Below are positions 26,179 through 36,465 of a DNA stretch of 63,202 nt, piece by piece; within the stretch, counting starts at the first letter, position 1; each line of letters begins with the position of its first letter. Source of the stretch: Halomonas sp. 25-S5 (GTDB taxonomy: Bacteria; Pseudomonadota; Gammaproteobacteria; Pseudomonadales; Halomonadaceae); contig NZ_JARANV010000024.1 of NCBI RefSeq assembly GCF_029889845.1, positions 1 to 63,202 of the forward strand. The letters are read 5' to 3'. Both the position numbers and the translations under genes were made by a program. The notes beneath the pieces were generated by a model. The model had not been told where the DNA came from. It made no database searches and was given only the letters and a program-made list of their open reading frames with translations.

Positions 26179-26225
26179 ATATGACGGCGTACGACCTCGA
26201 CCTACGACTACTAGCCCGCTCCTGA
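26175..26225 (+). CDS. leuL: leu operon leader peptide (attenuator)
   Basis: 16 codons encode MNMTAYDLDLRLLARS and a TGA. Four of sixteen residues are Leu, and three of these use CTA, which is rare in this G/C-rich genome (nearly all Leu codons in the neighbouring genes are CTG/CTC). It lies 265 bp upstream of leuA, followed by pairing elements and a terminator hairpin. This is the layout of leucine-responsive ribosome-mediated attenuation. An internal ATG at 26181 is an alternative start. Confidence 0.7.
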   Translation: MNMTAYDLDLRLLARS

Positions 26226-26295
26226 GAGCGTGGGCGATGCCGCCTGCATCGCCACTGTCCTTCGCCAGAAGGTCCCGGTCGAAACGAGGTCGTAC
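26189..26295 (+). promoter_or_regulatory. leu attenuator: leader-pairing and hairpin elements
   Basis: GTACGACCTCG (26189-26199, inside the leader codons just before the Leu codons) is perfectly complementary to CGAGGTCGTAC (26285-26295). Between them is an 8-bp hairpin GGCGATGC/GCATCGCC (26233-26240/26246-26253). A ribosome stalled at the CTA codons (26202-26213) would cover the first strand and free the second. Confidence 0.6.
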
Positions 26296-26397
26296 CATGT
26301 CAGCCACCACCAGCAGTCGTTCCATGAACCCCCATGCCGTGCCGAATCGTCGCGAACGCCGTGTCGTCGGCGCGGTCGTAACCGATATCTCGCGTGA

Positions 26398-26436
26398 CGC
26401 CCCGACAGGCCCCCGGCCGTCGGGGCGTTGCCGTTT
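26398..26436 (+). terminator. leu attenuator terminator hairpin
   Basis: CGCCCCGAC (26398-26406) and GTCGGGGCG (26419-26427) form a perfect 9-bp stem, followed by TTGCCGTTTCT. The U tract is weak, but the position 53-91 bp before leuA fits an attenuator. Confidence 0.6.
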
Positions 26437-26488
26437 CTGAGCCGTATTCGCAAGAGTGCCGCATCGCCAGTCCAGGGAGAACGCCGCC

Positions 26489-28195
26489 ATGATGCTCGAC
26501 AACCCCGCCGCCAAGTACCGCCCCTTCGTCGCCGTCGACCTGCCCGACCGCCAGTGGCCCAACTGCCGCATCGAGACGCCGCCGCAGTGGTGCAGCGTCG
26601 ACCTGCGCGACGGCAACCAGGCGCTGATCGATCCCATGGATCAGGAGCGCAAGCAGCGCCTCTTCGACCTGCTGGTCAAGATCGGCTTCAAGCAGATCGA
26701 GGTGGGCTTCCCCTCGGCCTCCCAGACCGATTTCGACTTCGTGCGTGCCTTGATCGAGCAGGACAAGGTGCCCGACGACGTCACCATCCAGGTGCTGACC
26801 CAGGCCCGCCCGCACCTGATCGATCGTACCTTCGAGGCGCTGAAGGGGGCGAAGAACGCCATCGTTCACGTCTACAACGCCACCGATCCGGTGTTCCGCC
26901 GCGTGGTCTTCCACGTCAGCAAGGAGGAGTGCATCCAGATCGCCGTCGAGGCGACGACCCAGATTCGCCGCCGCATGGAGGAGGCCCCCGAGACCCACTG
27001 GACCTTCCAGTACTCGCCCGAGCTGTTCACCACCACCGAGATGGACTTCGCCGTGGAGATCGTCGAGGCGGTGGCGGGCGTCTACCGGCCGAGCGTCGAC
27101 ACGCCGATGATCGTCAACCTGCCGGCCACGGTGGAGGTCGCCACGCCCAACAACTACGCCGACCAGATCGAGTGGTTCTGTCGCCACGTCGCCAACCGCG
27201 AGAGCCTGATCGTCAGCCTGCACCCCCACAATGATCGTGGCACCGGCGTGGCCGCCGCCGAGCTGGGGATCATGGCCGGCGGTGACCGGGTCGAGGGCAC
27301 ATTGTTCGGCAACGGCGAGCGGACCGGCAACGTCGACATCGTGACGCTGGCCATGAACCTCTACACCCAGGGCGTGCACCCGGGACTCGACTTTTCCAAC
27401 ATCACCCCGGTCATGCGCGAGGTGGAACACTGCAACCAGCTGCCGGTCCACCCGCGACATCCCTATGTCGGCGACCTGGTGTTCACGGCCTTCTCCGGCT
27501 CCCACCAGGACGCCATCAAGAAGGGCATGGCCGAACGTCGTGACCACCCGGATGCCGTCTGGGCGGTGCCCTACTTGCCCATCGACCCGCTGGATGTCGG
27601 GCGCAGCTACGAGGCGGTGATCCGCGTCAACAGCCAGTCCGGCAAGGGCGGTGTTTCCTACCTGCTCGAGCAGGAGCACGGCATCGAACTGCCGCGCCGG
27701 CTCTCCATGGAGTTCAGCCAGGTGGTGCAGGAAGTGGCCGACCGCCTGGGGCGCGAGATCACCTCGCAGATGATCTACCAGGCCTTCGTCGACGAGTACC
27801 TGGCCAAGGTTTCGCCCTTCACCCTGGTCGGCCACCGCCTCTCCTCCGAGCCCGACAGCCCCAAGGTGAACCTGGAGGCGACCATCGAGGAAGACGGCGA
27901 GCGCCGCACCATCCAGGGTGAGGGCAATGGCCCGCTGGCCGCCTTCATCAAGGCGCTGGCCGCGGCCGGGCATGACGTGGAGATCATCGACTACCACGAG
28001 CACTCCCGCGGCCAGGGGGCCGACGCCGAGGCGATCGCCTACGTGGAGGTGCGTGTGGGCGACGAGGCGGTGTTTGGGGTGGGAACCGACGAGAGCATCA
28101 CCAGCGCCTCCATGAAGGCGGTGATGAGTGCCCTCAATCGCCATCTCTCCACCCGGGCCCCGGCGCCCAATGTCACCGCCGACACCTTAGCTTGA
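26489..28195 (+). CDS. leuA: 2-isopropylmalate synthase LeuA
   Basis: 568 residues, the long actinobacterial/halomonad-type enzyme. Condenses acetyl-CoA with 2-ketoisovalerate, first committed step to leucine. Catalytic-domain motifs: [11 protein letters not shown] and [18 protein letters not shown]; the C-terminal regulatory domain for leucine inhibition includes [11 protein letters not shown] and [16 protein letters not shown] lies 9 nt before the ATG at 26489. The last two residues and stop (TTAGCTTGA) are made by a heptad repeat. Controlled by the attenuator upstream. Confidence 0.96.
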   Translation: MMLDNPAAKYRPFVAVDLPDRQWPNCRIETPPQWCSVDLRDGNQALIDPMDQERKQRLFDLLVKIGFKQIEVGFPSASQTDFDFVRALIEQDKVPDDVTIQVLTQARPHLIDRTFEALKGAKNAIVHVYNATDPVFRRVVFHVSKEECIQIAVEATTQIRRRMEEAPETHWTFQYSPELFTTTEMDFAVEIVEAVAGVYRPSVDTPMIVNLPATVEVATPNNYADQIEWFCRHVANRESLIVSLHPHNDRGTGVAAAELGIMAGGDRVEGTLFGNGERTGNVDIVTLAMNLYTQGVHPGLDFSNITPVMREVEHCNQLPVHPRHPYVGDLVFTAFSGSHQDAIKKGMAERRDHPDAVWAVPYLPIDPLDVGRSYEAVIRVNSQSGKGGVSYLLEQEHGIELPRRLSMEFSQVVQEVADRLGREITSQMIYQAFVDEYLAKVSPFTLVGHRLSSEPDSPKVNLEATIEEDGERRTIQGEGNGPLAAFIKALAAAGHDVEIIDYHEHSRGQGADAEAIAYVEVRVGDEAVFGVGTDESITSASMKAVMSALNRHLSTRAPAPNVTADTLA

Positions 28196-28308
28196 AGCCA
28201 TAAGCTGGAAGCTTGAAGAAACCCCGGTAACCCAGCCCCATGTCGATCCCTCGGCATGGGGGCTGGGTTTTCTTCCGGCTTCAAGCTTCCGGCTTACAGC
28301 TTATGGCT
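28189..28308. repeat. Heptad hairpin repeat, locus 4 (leuA end), enclosing a terminator
   Basis: The 5' arm (28189-28220) overlaps the leuA stop: AGCTTGAAGCCATAAGCTGG and GAAGCTTGAAG. The 3' arm (28272-28308) is CTTCCGGCTTCAAGCTTCCG then GCTTACAGCTTATGGCT. The arms are fully complementary over more than 30 bp and extend the stem of the terminator they enclose. Confidence 0.9.
28229..28274 (+). terminator. leuA terminator
   Basis: AACCCAGCCCCATG (28229-28242) pairs with CATGGGGGCTGGGTT (28255-28269, one bulged G), followed by TTTTCTT. Strong intrinsic terminator. Confidence 0.85.
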
Positions 28309-28314
28309 AGTCCG

Positions 28315-28381
28315 GTAGGCCCGGTAAGCGACAGCGCACCGGGCATCCCCGCCGGATGCGCCTCCGGCTTATCCGGCCTAC
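28315..28381. repeat. REP/BIME-like palindromic pair of enterobacterial type
   Basis: GTAGGCCCGGTAAGCGACAG up to CCGGGCA (28315-28345) and GCCGGATGCG...CTTATCCGGCCTAC (28351-28381) face each other. Both match the E. coli REP consensus closely, with the conserved GTAGGCCxGATAAG and GCCGGATGCGGC...CTTATCCGGCCTAC pattern. Located between the leuA repeat and the end of epmB. Confidence 0.75.
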
Positions 28382-28397
28382 TTGGTGGCCATGATGG

Positions 28398-29435
28398 CTA
28401 GAGCGGTGTCTTGCTTGCCTCGCCGGGGATCTCCCGCACCAGCCGCGGCATCAGAAAGCCCGGCAGTACCTCCCGCAGGCCCGCGACCAGTTCGCGGGCC
28501 TCGTCGTCGGCCACGTCGAAGTGGGCCGCCCCGGCCACCGGATCGAGCACGTGGAGGTAGTAGGGCAGGATGCCGGCCTCGAACAGCCGCTCGGAGAGCG
28601 CGGCCAGGGCCCCAATCGAGTCGTTGACCCCCCGCAGCAGCACGCTCTGGTTGAGCAGGGTCACGCCGGCGGCACTGAGCTTGCGGCATGCCGCGATGAC
28701 GGCCTCGTCGATCTCGTTGGCATGGTTGATGTGCAGCACCATCACCTTCTGCAGGTGGGTGGTGGTGAGCCAGCCGAGCAGGGCGTCGTCGATGCGCTCG
28801 GGGATCACCACCGGCAGGCGGGTGTGGATCCGCAACCGCTTGAGGTGAGGAATGGCCGCCAGCCGCTCGACCAGCCAGGCCAGCTGGCGGTCGCTGGCGG
28901 CCAGGGGGTCGCCCCCGGAGAGGATGGCCTCGTGGATCGTCGCATCGCATCGCAGGTGGTCGAGGGTGGTCTCCCACTGGGCCCGCGAGGGGGCGTTCTC
29001 CTCGTAGGGGAAGTGGCGGCGGAAGCAGTAGCGGCAGTTCACCGCGCAGGCGGGGCTCGCGATCAGCAGTACCCGACCGGCATACTTGTGGATCAGCCCT
29101 GGTGCCGGCGCATGCTCGGCTTCGGCCAAGGGGTCGGCCACATAGCCGGCCATCGGCACCGCCTCTTCGGCCAGCGGCAGCACCTGGCGCAGCAGGGGAT
29201 CGGCGGGGTCGCCGGGGCGGATGCGCGCCAGGTAGGCCTCGGGCACGCGTACCTCGAACAGCGCATGGCCACGCTCGGCACCGGGCCACCAGGCCTCGTC
29301 GAGCCCCAGGCGACGGCACAGTTCGCGCGGGTCGCGGATCGCCCTGGCCAGTTGAGTCTGCCAGCGTGCCTGGATGGGCAGGGGACGGGGCTCCCGGCCG
29401 GGACGCTGCAAAGGGACGCTGCTTCGGGTTATCAT
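28398..29435 (-). CDS. epmB: EF-P beta-lysylation radical SAM protein EpmB
   Basis: 345 residues. A lysine 2,3-aminomutase-like enzyme that makes (R)-beta-lysine for EF-P modification. The radical SAM cluster motif is CAVNCRYC (about 129-136); the PLP Lys would be in the C-terminal half. Glycine-rich SGGDPL motif follows. Divergent from efp. The start at 29435 (MITRSSVPLQR) is 3 codons inside the longest frame. Confidence 0.94.
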   Translation of the reverse strand: MITRSSVPLQRPGREPRPLPIQARWQTQLARAIRDPRELCRRLGLDEAWWPGAERGHALFEVRVPEAYLARIRPGDPADPLLRQVLPLAEEAVPMAGYVADPLAEAEHAPAPGLIHKYAGRVLLIASPACAVNCRYCFRRHFPYEENAPSRAQWETTLDHLRCDATIHEAILSGGDPLAASDRQLAWLVERLAAIPHLKRLRIHTRLPVVIPERIDDALLGWLTTTHLQKVMVLHINHANEIDEAVIAACRKLSAAGVTLLNQSVLLRGVNDSIGALAALSERLFEAGILPYYLHVLDPVAGAAHFDVADDEARELVAGLREVLPGFLMPRLVREIPGEASKTPL

Positions 29436-29543
29436 GCGACACACCAGTCAATGCGAACGGGGGCGAGCTCCCCGTTGAACTTCATCTGCTTGCGCGCGCC
29501 CCCGGCCAGTGCCGGTGGCGCGCTCGAATATGGGTAAGACATC

Positions 29544-30110
29544 ATGGCCAACTATTCTACCAACGAATTCAAGGGCGGGCTGAAGGTGATGCTGGACGGT
29601 GACCCGTGCAGCATCGTCGAGAACGAGCTGGTCAAGCCCGGCAAGGGGCAGGCCTTCAACCGCGTGAAGCTGCGCAACCTGATGACCGGCCGCGTCTGGG
29701 AGCGCACCTTCAAGTCCGGCGACTCCCTGGAAGCCGCCGACGTCCTCGAACTGGAAATGGAGTACCTCTACACCGACGGTGACATGTGGTATTTCATGAA
29801 GACCGATGGCTCCTTCGAGCAGTATGCTGTGGAGAAGAAGGCCCTGGGGGATACTGAGAAGTGGCTCAAGGAGCAGGTTCCCTACACCGTGACGCTGTGG
29901 AACGATAACGTGATCAACGTCAGCCCGCCGAACTTCATCGAGCTGCAAGTGACCGAGACCGATCCGGGCCTCAAGGGCGACACTGCCCAGGGGGGCTCCA
30001 AGCCGGCCGTCCTTTCTTCAGGCGCGGTGGTCAAGGTGCCCCTGTTCATCGAGGAGGGCGAAGTTCTCAAGGTGGATACGCGCAGCGGCGAGTATGTGTC
30101 TCGCGCCTGA
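29544..30110 (+). CDS. efp: Elongation factor P
   Basis: 188 residues. Relieves ribosome stalling at polyproline. The modified loop is KPGKGQA with Lys34, the residue beta-lysylated by EpmA. All three OB-type domains are present. Flanked by epmB and epmA, so this cluster encodes both known activating enzymes; the hydroxylase EpmC is not in the window. Confidence 0.97.
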   Translation: MANYSTNEFKGGLKVMLDGDPCSIVENELVKPGKGQAFNRVKLRNLMTGRVWERTFKSGDSLEAADVLELEMEYLYTDGDMWYFMKTDGSFEQYAVEKKALGDTEKWLKEQVPYTVTLWNDNVINVSPPNFIELQVTETDPGLKGDTAQGGSKPAVLSSGAVVKVPLFIEEGEVLKVDTRSGEYVSRA

Positions 30111-30126
30111 GCCCGGCTTCGCCGGG

Positions 30127-30229
<103 letters not shown>

Positions 30230-30231
30230 TG

Positions 30232-30255
30232 AAGGCCACGCTTCGGCGTGGCCTT
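30232..30255 (+). other. Stable hairpin before epmA
   Basis: AAGGCCACG (30232-30240) and CGTGGCCTT (30247-30255) form a 9-bp stem closed by a C(UUCG)G loop. It lacks a T tract, so it is more likely an mRNA-stabilising hairpin than a terminator. It sits 22 bp before the epmA start. Confidence 0.6.
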
Positions 30256-30276
30256 GGTGGTTCTGGAGGTCGGAAC

Positions 30277-31263
30277 ATGACAGACGACTGGCGCCCCACG
30301 GCGACGATCGAGACCCTGCGCGAGCGGGCGCGCCTGCTCGCCGTGGTGCGCGCCTTCTTCGCCCGGCGCGAGGTGCTGGAGGTGGAAACGCCGGTGCTGG
30401 GCCACGGCGGCAGCACCGAGGTGCTGCTGGCCTCTCTCTTCGCCGAGGCCACGACCCCGGCCGGGCGCGAGCGGCTCTGGCTGCAGACCTCCCCGGAGTT
30501 CCACATGAAGCGGCTGCTGGCTGCCGGCAGCGGGCCGATCTTCCAGCTGGCCAGAAGCTTTCGCGACGGCGAGGTGGGCCGGCGCCACAACCTCGAGTTC
30601 ACCATGCTGGAGTGGTATCGCCCCGGGCTGGGTCTCGATGCGCTGATCGAGGAAACCGCCGCCCTGGTCAGCAGCGTGCTGGGCCGAGAACTGGGGGATA
30701 AGCCGGGCCCGCTGCGCCGGCGCCGCTACCGCGAGCTGTTCCGCGAGCACCTGGCCATCGACCCCTTCAGCGCCCCGCTTGCCGAGCTGCGGCGCCTGGC
30801 CAGCGAGCGGGGCGGCCTGGACATGGCCGACAGTGACCGCGACGGCTGCCTGGACCTGCTGATGAGCATCGAGATCGAGCCCCACCTCGGGCGAGATGGC
30901 CTCGACGTGGTCGTGGACTATCCGGCCACTCAGGCCGCCCTGGCTCGCCATCATCGTGACCCCGAGGACGGTGCCTGGGTGGCATCGCGTTTCGAGCTCT
31001 ATCTGGCGGGGCTGGAGCTGGCCAACGGCTATGACGAGCTCACCGATGCCGAGGAACAGGCGGCGCGCTTCGCCGCAGACAACGCCGCCCGCCGTGCCGC
31101 GGGCCTGCCCCAGGTGGACGTGGACGTGCGCCTGCTGGCGGCCCTGGCCCACGGCATGCCCGCAGGCAGCGGGGTCGCGCTGGGCCTCGACCGGCTGATC
31201 CAGCTGGCGCTGGGCAAGGCGAGCGTGGCGGAGGTCATGGCCTTTGCCACGCGGCGCTGCTAG
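30277..31263 (+). CDS. epmA: EF-P beta-lysine ligase EpmA
   Basis: 328 residues. Lysyl-tRNA synthetase-like catalytic core without the anticodon domain; ligates beta-lysine to EF-P Lys34. Class II motif 2 is in FQLARSFRDGEVGRRHNLEF, motif 3 in GVALGLDRLIQLALG. GGAGGT lies 7 nt before the ATG at 30277. Confidence 0.95.
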   Translation: MTDDWRPTATIETLRERARLLAVVRAFFARREVLEVETPVLGHGGSTEVLLASLFAEATTPAGRERLWLQTSPEFHMKRLLAAGSGPIFQLARSFRDGEVGRRHNLEFTMLEWYRPGLGLDALIEETAALVSSVLGRELGDKPGPLRRRRYRELFREHLAIDPFSAPLAELRRLASERGGLDMADSDRDGCLDLLMSIEIEPHLGRDGLDVVVDYPATQAALARHHRDPEDGAWVASRFELYLAGLELANGYDELTDAEEQAARFAADNAARRAAGLPQVDVDVRLLAALAHGMPAGSGVALGLDRLIQLALGKASVAEVMAFATRRC

Positions 31264-31313
31264 CAATTTTTCCAGGCGGTCGTGTGGCCTTCACCGCTCG
31301 GGGCTGATCCGTC

Positions 31314-31418
31314 GACAGGCCCCGGGGCGCCGGACCGACGAGGAGGCGCTGTGAACCCTTCCCTGGGCGCTACCGATGCCATCCCTGGCATAGGACCTCC
31401 TCTTCGGCCTGTCCCCGG
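31314..31418. repeat. About 105-bp nested palindrome, family 2 copy 2
   Basis: Outer arms GACAGGCC (31314-31321) and GGCCTGTC (31406-31413), inside which are CGAGGAGGCGCTGTGAACCC, GGGCGCTACCGATGCCATCC and CTGGCATAGGACCTCCTC. Lies between the convergent epmA and psd, where a bidirectional terminator is needed. Confidence 0.8.
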
Positions 31419-31428
31419 CGCTCCCTTG

Positions 31429-32271
31429 CTATGAGTATTTAAGCGCTCCCAGCGACTGCCCCATCTGCACCTTGGCGCCGGGCTCGATGGCGTCGGTGAA
31501 GTTGACCGGCTCGGCGAAGGCCATCACCACCGTGGAGCCGAGCTTGAAACGGCCCATCTCTTCGCCCTTCTCCAGACGCACCGGGGTGTCGAAGTGCACG
31601 CGTTGCACCTCGCCGGAGAGCGGGGTGATCTGGCCGGCCCAGACCGTCTCGATGGCGGCAACGATCATCGCCCCGACCAGCACCACCACCATGGGGCCCT
31701 GTTCGGTATCGAAGTGGCACACCAGCCGCTCGTTGCGGGCGAAGAGGTTGGGCACATGCTCGGTGGTGGCGGCGTTCACCGAGAAGAGTCGGCCCGGCAC
31801 GTAGACCATCTCCCTCAAGGTGCCGCCCAGCGGCATGTGGACCCGGTGGTAGTCGCTCGGCGAGAGGTAAACGGTGGCGAAGCTGCCGCCGAGGTAGCGG
31901 CGCGCCGCCTCGCCGTAGCCGCCGAGCAGCTCCATCATCGAGAAGCGGTGGCCCTTGGCCTGGAGCAGCTGGCCGGCCTCGATGGCGCCGAACTGCGAGA
32001 GGGTGCCGTCGGCGGGGGAGACCAGGCCCTCGCCGAGGGGGCGGGCGTCCTCCTCCAGGGCACGGGTGAAGAAGTCGTTGAAGGTGGCATAGGCCGTCGG
32101 GTCGGGCTCGGCGGCCTCGTCCATGTCGACGCGGAAGACGCGTATGAAGGTGCGGATGAGGGTGTTCTTCAGCCACGGCAGCCGGCAGTCGGCGAGCCCG
32201 CCCACCAGCCGCGAGAGCAGGTGGTGGGGTAGTGGGTACTGGATCAGGGCGAAGAGCTTGGATAGCGACAC
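31429..32271 (-). CDS. psd: Phosphatidylserine decarboxylase
   Basis: 280 residues. Makes phosphatidylethanolamine in the inner membrane. The self-cleavage site is LGST in [13 protein letters not shown] (about 243-246), whose Ser becomes the pyruvoyl group. [10 protein letters not shown] and the [11 protein letters not shown] motif hold the other catalytic residues. Last of a minus-strand rsgA-rhodanese-psd series. Confidence 0.95.
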   Translation of the reverse strand: MSLSKLFALIQYPLPHHLLSRLVGGLADCRLPWLKNTLIRTFIRVFRVDMDEAAEPDPTAYATFNDFFTRALEEDARPLGEGLVSPADGTLSQFGAIEAGQLLQAKGHRFSMMELLGGYGEAARRYLGGSFATVYLSPSDYHRVHMPLGGTLREMVYVPGRLFSVNAATTEHVPNLFARNERLVCHFDTEQGPMVVVLVGAMIVAAIETVWAGQITPLSGEVQRVHFDTPVRLEKGEEMGRFKLGSTVVMAFAEPVNFTDAIEPGAKVQMGQSLGALKYS

Positions 32272-32311
32272 AAAAAAGGAACTCTGGTAGGCATGAAGTA
32301 AAAGATGGGCT

Positions 32312-32415
32312 GAGCTTGAAGAGCGGCGCTTCGCGCCTGGAAGCTGGAAGAACCCCCTGAATCTGGGTGGGGTGCGATTGTTGGCTTCCAGCTCATAGCT
32401 TCCAGCTTACGGCTT
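32312..32415. repeat. Heptad hairpin repeat, locus 6 (psd-rhodanese)
   Basis: Left arm contains GCTTGAAGAGCGGCGCTTCG (also found identically in locus 7) and GGAAGCTGGAAG. The right arm (about 32380-32415) is GGCTTCCAGCTCATAGCTTC then CAGCTTACGGCTTTTC, and provides the rhodanese stop codon. Confidence 0.85.
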
Positions 32416-33252
32416 TTCTATCGGCGTATCCTCGCGGTTGCCCCACTCCTTCCAGGAGCCGGCGTAGCCGCGAATCTTCTCGAAGCCCAGCGCCTTGCCC
32501 ACCAGCCAGGTGAAGCCGCTGCGGTGGTGGCTCTGGCAGTGGGTGACCACCTCCATGTCCGGGGTCAGGCCCAGGGCCTCCAGCTCGGTGACGAGCTCCG
32601 CATAGTCGCGGATCCGCAGGCCGTGCTCGCGGTCCATGGCGTCGGTCCACTCCATGTTCACCGCGCCGGGAATGTGGCCCAGGCGCGCGTTGTTGCCCTT
32701 CTCGCCGTCGTATTCGGCGCGGGAGCGGGCATCCCAGACCGCGAGGCCCTTCTCGCCCAGGCGCTCCTGGAGCTCGAGACGGTCGATGGCGACCTCGGGG
32801 TGCAGGAGCTCCGCCTCGTAGTCGCTGGGTTTGGGAGCATGGGTCTCGGTAGAGACCGGCTGGCCGGCCGCCCGCCAGGCGTGGATGCCGCCGTTGAGAT
32901 AGGAGTAGCGGGTGTGGCCGATCAGCTCCAGGGTCCACAGCAGGCGCCCGGCCCAGCCGCCGCCCTCGTCGTCGTAGGCGACCACATGGGTGTCCCGGGT
33001 CAGGCCGAGCGACGAGAACAGCCGGGAGAGCGCCTCGACCGTGGGCACCTCGTTGGGCACGCTGCTCCCGGCCGGATACTCGCCGCGCATCAGCAGGCGA
33101 TGATCCAGGAAGACGGCGCCGGGGACGTGCCCCTCGCCATAGCTCTCAGCCCTGAGCGGCACGTCGATGATCAGCAGCGATGGCTCGTCCAGGTGGTCGG
33201 CGAGCGGGTCGGGCTCGATGATCAGCGGGAGCAGGTTGTCTTCGGAACTCAT
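32407..33252 (-). CDS. rhdA: Thiosulfate sulfurtransferase (rhodanese, RhdA type)
   Basis: 281 residues, two rhodanese domains. The active loop is CQSHHRSG with Cys239, nearly the CQTHHRSG loop of Azotobacter RhdA, rather than the CG/SGVT loop of mercaptopyruvate sulfurtransferases. Transfers sulfane sulfur from thiosulfate to acceptors such as cyanide or thiols. The final Lys-Pro and TAA are encoded by a heptad repeat (AAGCCGTAAGC on the minus strand). Inserted between psd and rsgA, which are adjacent in E. coli. Confidence 0.9.
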   Translation of the reverse strand: MSSEDNLLPLIIEPDPLADHLDEPSLLIIDVPLRAESYGEGHVPGAVFLDHRLLMRGEYPAGSSVPNEVPTVEALSRLFSSLGLTRDTHVVAYDDEGGGWAGRLLWTLELIGHTRYSYLNGGIHAWRAAGQPVSTETHAPKPSDYEAELLHPEVAIDRLELQERLGEKGLAVWDARSRAEYDGEKGNNARLGHIPGAVNMEWTDAMDREHGLRIRDYAELVTELEALGLTPDMEVVTHCQSHHRSGFTWLVGKALGFEKIRGYAGSWKEWGNREDTPIEKP

Positions 33253-33324
33253 GGCACGTTCTCCTTAAATTCAGCCCATTAAAATCAGCTCCTTGATTCA
33301 GGTTCCTTGATTCAGGCCCTGGCG

Positions 33325-34371
33325 TCAGTTCTCCCCGAGACTCTCGAGGATGCGTCGGTAGCTGGCAAAGCGTTCGGGATGGATGTCGCCGCGCTCCACC
33401 GCGGCGAGCAGGGCGCAACCCGGCTCATGGCGGTGGCGGCAGTCGCGGAAGCGGCAGTGGCCCAGGAGGTCGCGGAACTCGATGAAGCCCTCGGTGACCT
33501 GCTGCTCGTCCAGGTGGCTCAGGCCGAACTCGCGGATCCCCGGCGAGTCGATCAGCTCACCCTCGCTGGTCTCGGAGGCGTCGCCGGAGGCGGGGCTCGG
33601 CAGGAGATAGAGGCGCGCGGTGGTGGTGGTATGGGTCCCCTTGCGCGTGTCCTTCGACAGCGCCCCGATGCGAAGTTCCTCGTCCGGCAGCAGGCGGTCG
33701 ATCAGCGAGGACTTGCCCACGCCGCTCTGGCCCACGAAGACCGAGGTGCGCCCCGCCAGCCGAGCGTGCAGGGCCGAGAGGCCATCCTCGCGCTCGGTGG
33801 TGGTGGTGACCACCGGGTAGCCCAGCGCCTCGTAGCGGGCCAGCAGGTCGCGCAGTTCGCCGCCGTGCGCCGGCAGCAGGTCGACCTTGTTGAGCACCAG
33901 CACCGGGGCGATGCCGGTGGCCTCGGCGGCCACCAGGTAGCGGTCGATCAGGTTGGCGTGGGGCGCCGGCTCCACCGCGAAGACGATCAGGATCTGGTCG
34001 ATGTTGGCGGCCACCGGCTTGAGCTGGCCGCGCGCATCGGGGCGTTCCAGGACGTTGTCGCGCTCGCCGCGGGCCACCACCACACCGTCATTGGCGTCAT
34101 GGGCGGCGCGCCAGATCACCCGGTCGCCGGTCACCAGCCCCTCGAGATTGGCGCGCAGGTGGCAACGCACGGCATTACCGTCCTCATCGGGCCGCACATC
34201 CAGGGTGCGGCCGAAGTGGGCGATCACCCGGCCGCCCTGTTCGGGCCCGTACTCGCCGGCGGCCAGCTTCTCGCCGTCCCGGGAATCGCGCCGGTCGGCG
34301 CGCCGGGCGCGTTCGGCCTGGACCTTCTCGATGCGCCAGCGCTGCTGGCGGCTCAAATTGCGTTTGCTCAT
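33325..34371 (-). CDS. rsgA: Ribosome small subunit-dependent GTPase RsgA
   Basis: 348 residues. Circularly permuted GTPase that checks 30S maturation. OB-fold N-terminus, NKVDLL (G4) before the P-loop GQSGVGKSS (G1), and a C-terminal zinc site with Cys/His in [16 protein letters not shown]. Divergent from orn. Confidence 0.95.
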   Translation of the reverse strand: MSKRNLSRQQRWRIEKVQAERARRADRRDSRDGEKLAAGEYGPEQGGRVIAHFGRTLDVRPDEDGNAVRCHLRANLEGLVTGDRVIWRAAHDANDGVVVARGERDNVLERPDARGQLKPVAANIDQILIVFAVEPAPHANLIDRYLVAAEATGIAPVLVLNKVDLLPAHGGELRDLLARYEALGYPVVTTTTEREDGLSALHARLAGRTSVFVGQSGVGKSSLIDRLLPDEELRIGALSKDTRKGTHTTTTARLYLLPSPASGDASETSEGELIDSPGIREFGLSHLDEQQVTEGFIEFRDLLGHCRFRDCRHRHEPGCALLAAVERGDIHPERFASYRRILESLGEN

Positions 34372-34457
34372 GGGGGCCTGAAGCTCGCTACAATGGGTCT
34401 CATTGTACTCACCCGAGGTGGCCGCTGTCGTCAGCGGGCATCATGCAAGGAACCCAT

Positions 34458-35066
34458 ATGGCAGAGCACTCTTCGTCCGAGACCCCTGACACCCAGGACC
34501 CGCGCCAAAACCGTCTGGTCTGGATCGACCTGGAGATGACCGGGCTCGACCCGAACCGCGAGAGGATCATCGAGATGGCGACCCTGGTCACCGACAATGA
34601 GCTCAATGTCGTCGCCGAGGGGCCGGTGATCGCGGTGCAGCAGCCCGACGCGCTCCTCGAGGCGATGGACGACTGGAACACCAAGACCCATGGCGCGTCC
34701 GGCCTGGTGAAACGGGTCAAGGAGAGCCCGGTCGACACCGCCGAGGCCGAGCGGCAGACGCTGGCCTTCCTCAAGGCGCATGTCGCCCCCGGCTCCTCGC
34801 CCATGTGCGGCAACAGCATCCACCAGGACCGCCGCTTCCTGGAGCGGGAGATGCCCGAGCTGCTGGCCTTCTTCCACTACCGCAACCTGGATGTCTCGAC
34901 CCTGAAGGAGCTGGCCAAGCGCTGGAACCCGGGGGCGCTGGTCGGCTTCCAGAAGCGCAACGTGCACCTCGCCATGGACGACATCAAGGAGTCCATCGCC
35001 GAGCTGGCGCATTATCGTGGCATTTTCCTGCGCCTGGCGGAGGACGAGAGTGACGAGGAAGAGTAA
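34458..35066 (+). CDS. orn: Oligoribonuclease
   Basis: 202 residues, DEDDh 3'-5' exonuclease that degrades 2-5 nt RNAs and pGpG. Acidic/His ligands in [19 protein letters not shown] and [10 protein letters not shown]. Start at 34458 with CAAGGA upstream. The N-terminus has an acidic extension ([13 protein letters not shown]). Confidence 0.95.
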   Translation: MAEHSSSETPDTQDPRQNRLVWIDLEMTGLDPNRERIIEMATLVTDNELNVVAEGPVIAVQQPDALLEAMDDWNTKTHGASGLVKRVKESPVDTAEAERQTLAFLKAHVAPGSSPMCGNSIHQDRRFLEREMPELLAFFHYRNLDVSTLKELAKRWNPGALVGFQKRNVHLAMDDIKESIAELAHYRGIFLRLAEDESDEEE

Positions 35067-36367
<1,301 letters not shown>

Positions 36368-36465
36368 GATCGAGACAACACCATGCAGATCGGCCCCGAG
36401 ACTTGGCGTGGGGCGCAGAGAATTTACACTGGTATGGTAAAGCATCCCGAACGAGGAGACACCGC

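Noticed and set aside
26297..26440. 47-codon open frame in the leuA leader (starting MSATTSSRSMNPHAVPNR)
   Set aside because: It overlaps the pairing strand and terminator of the attenuator, ends in the terminator, has low-complexity content and no ribosome site.
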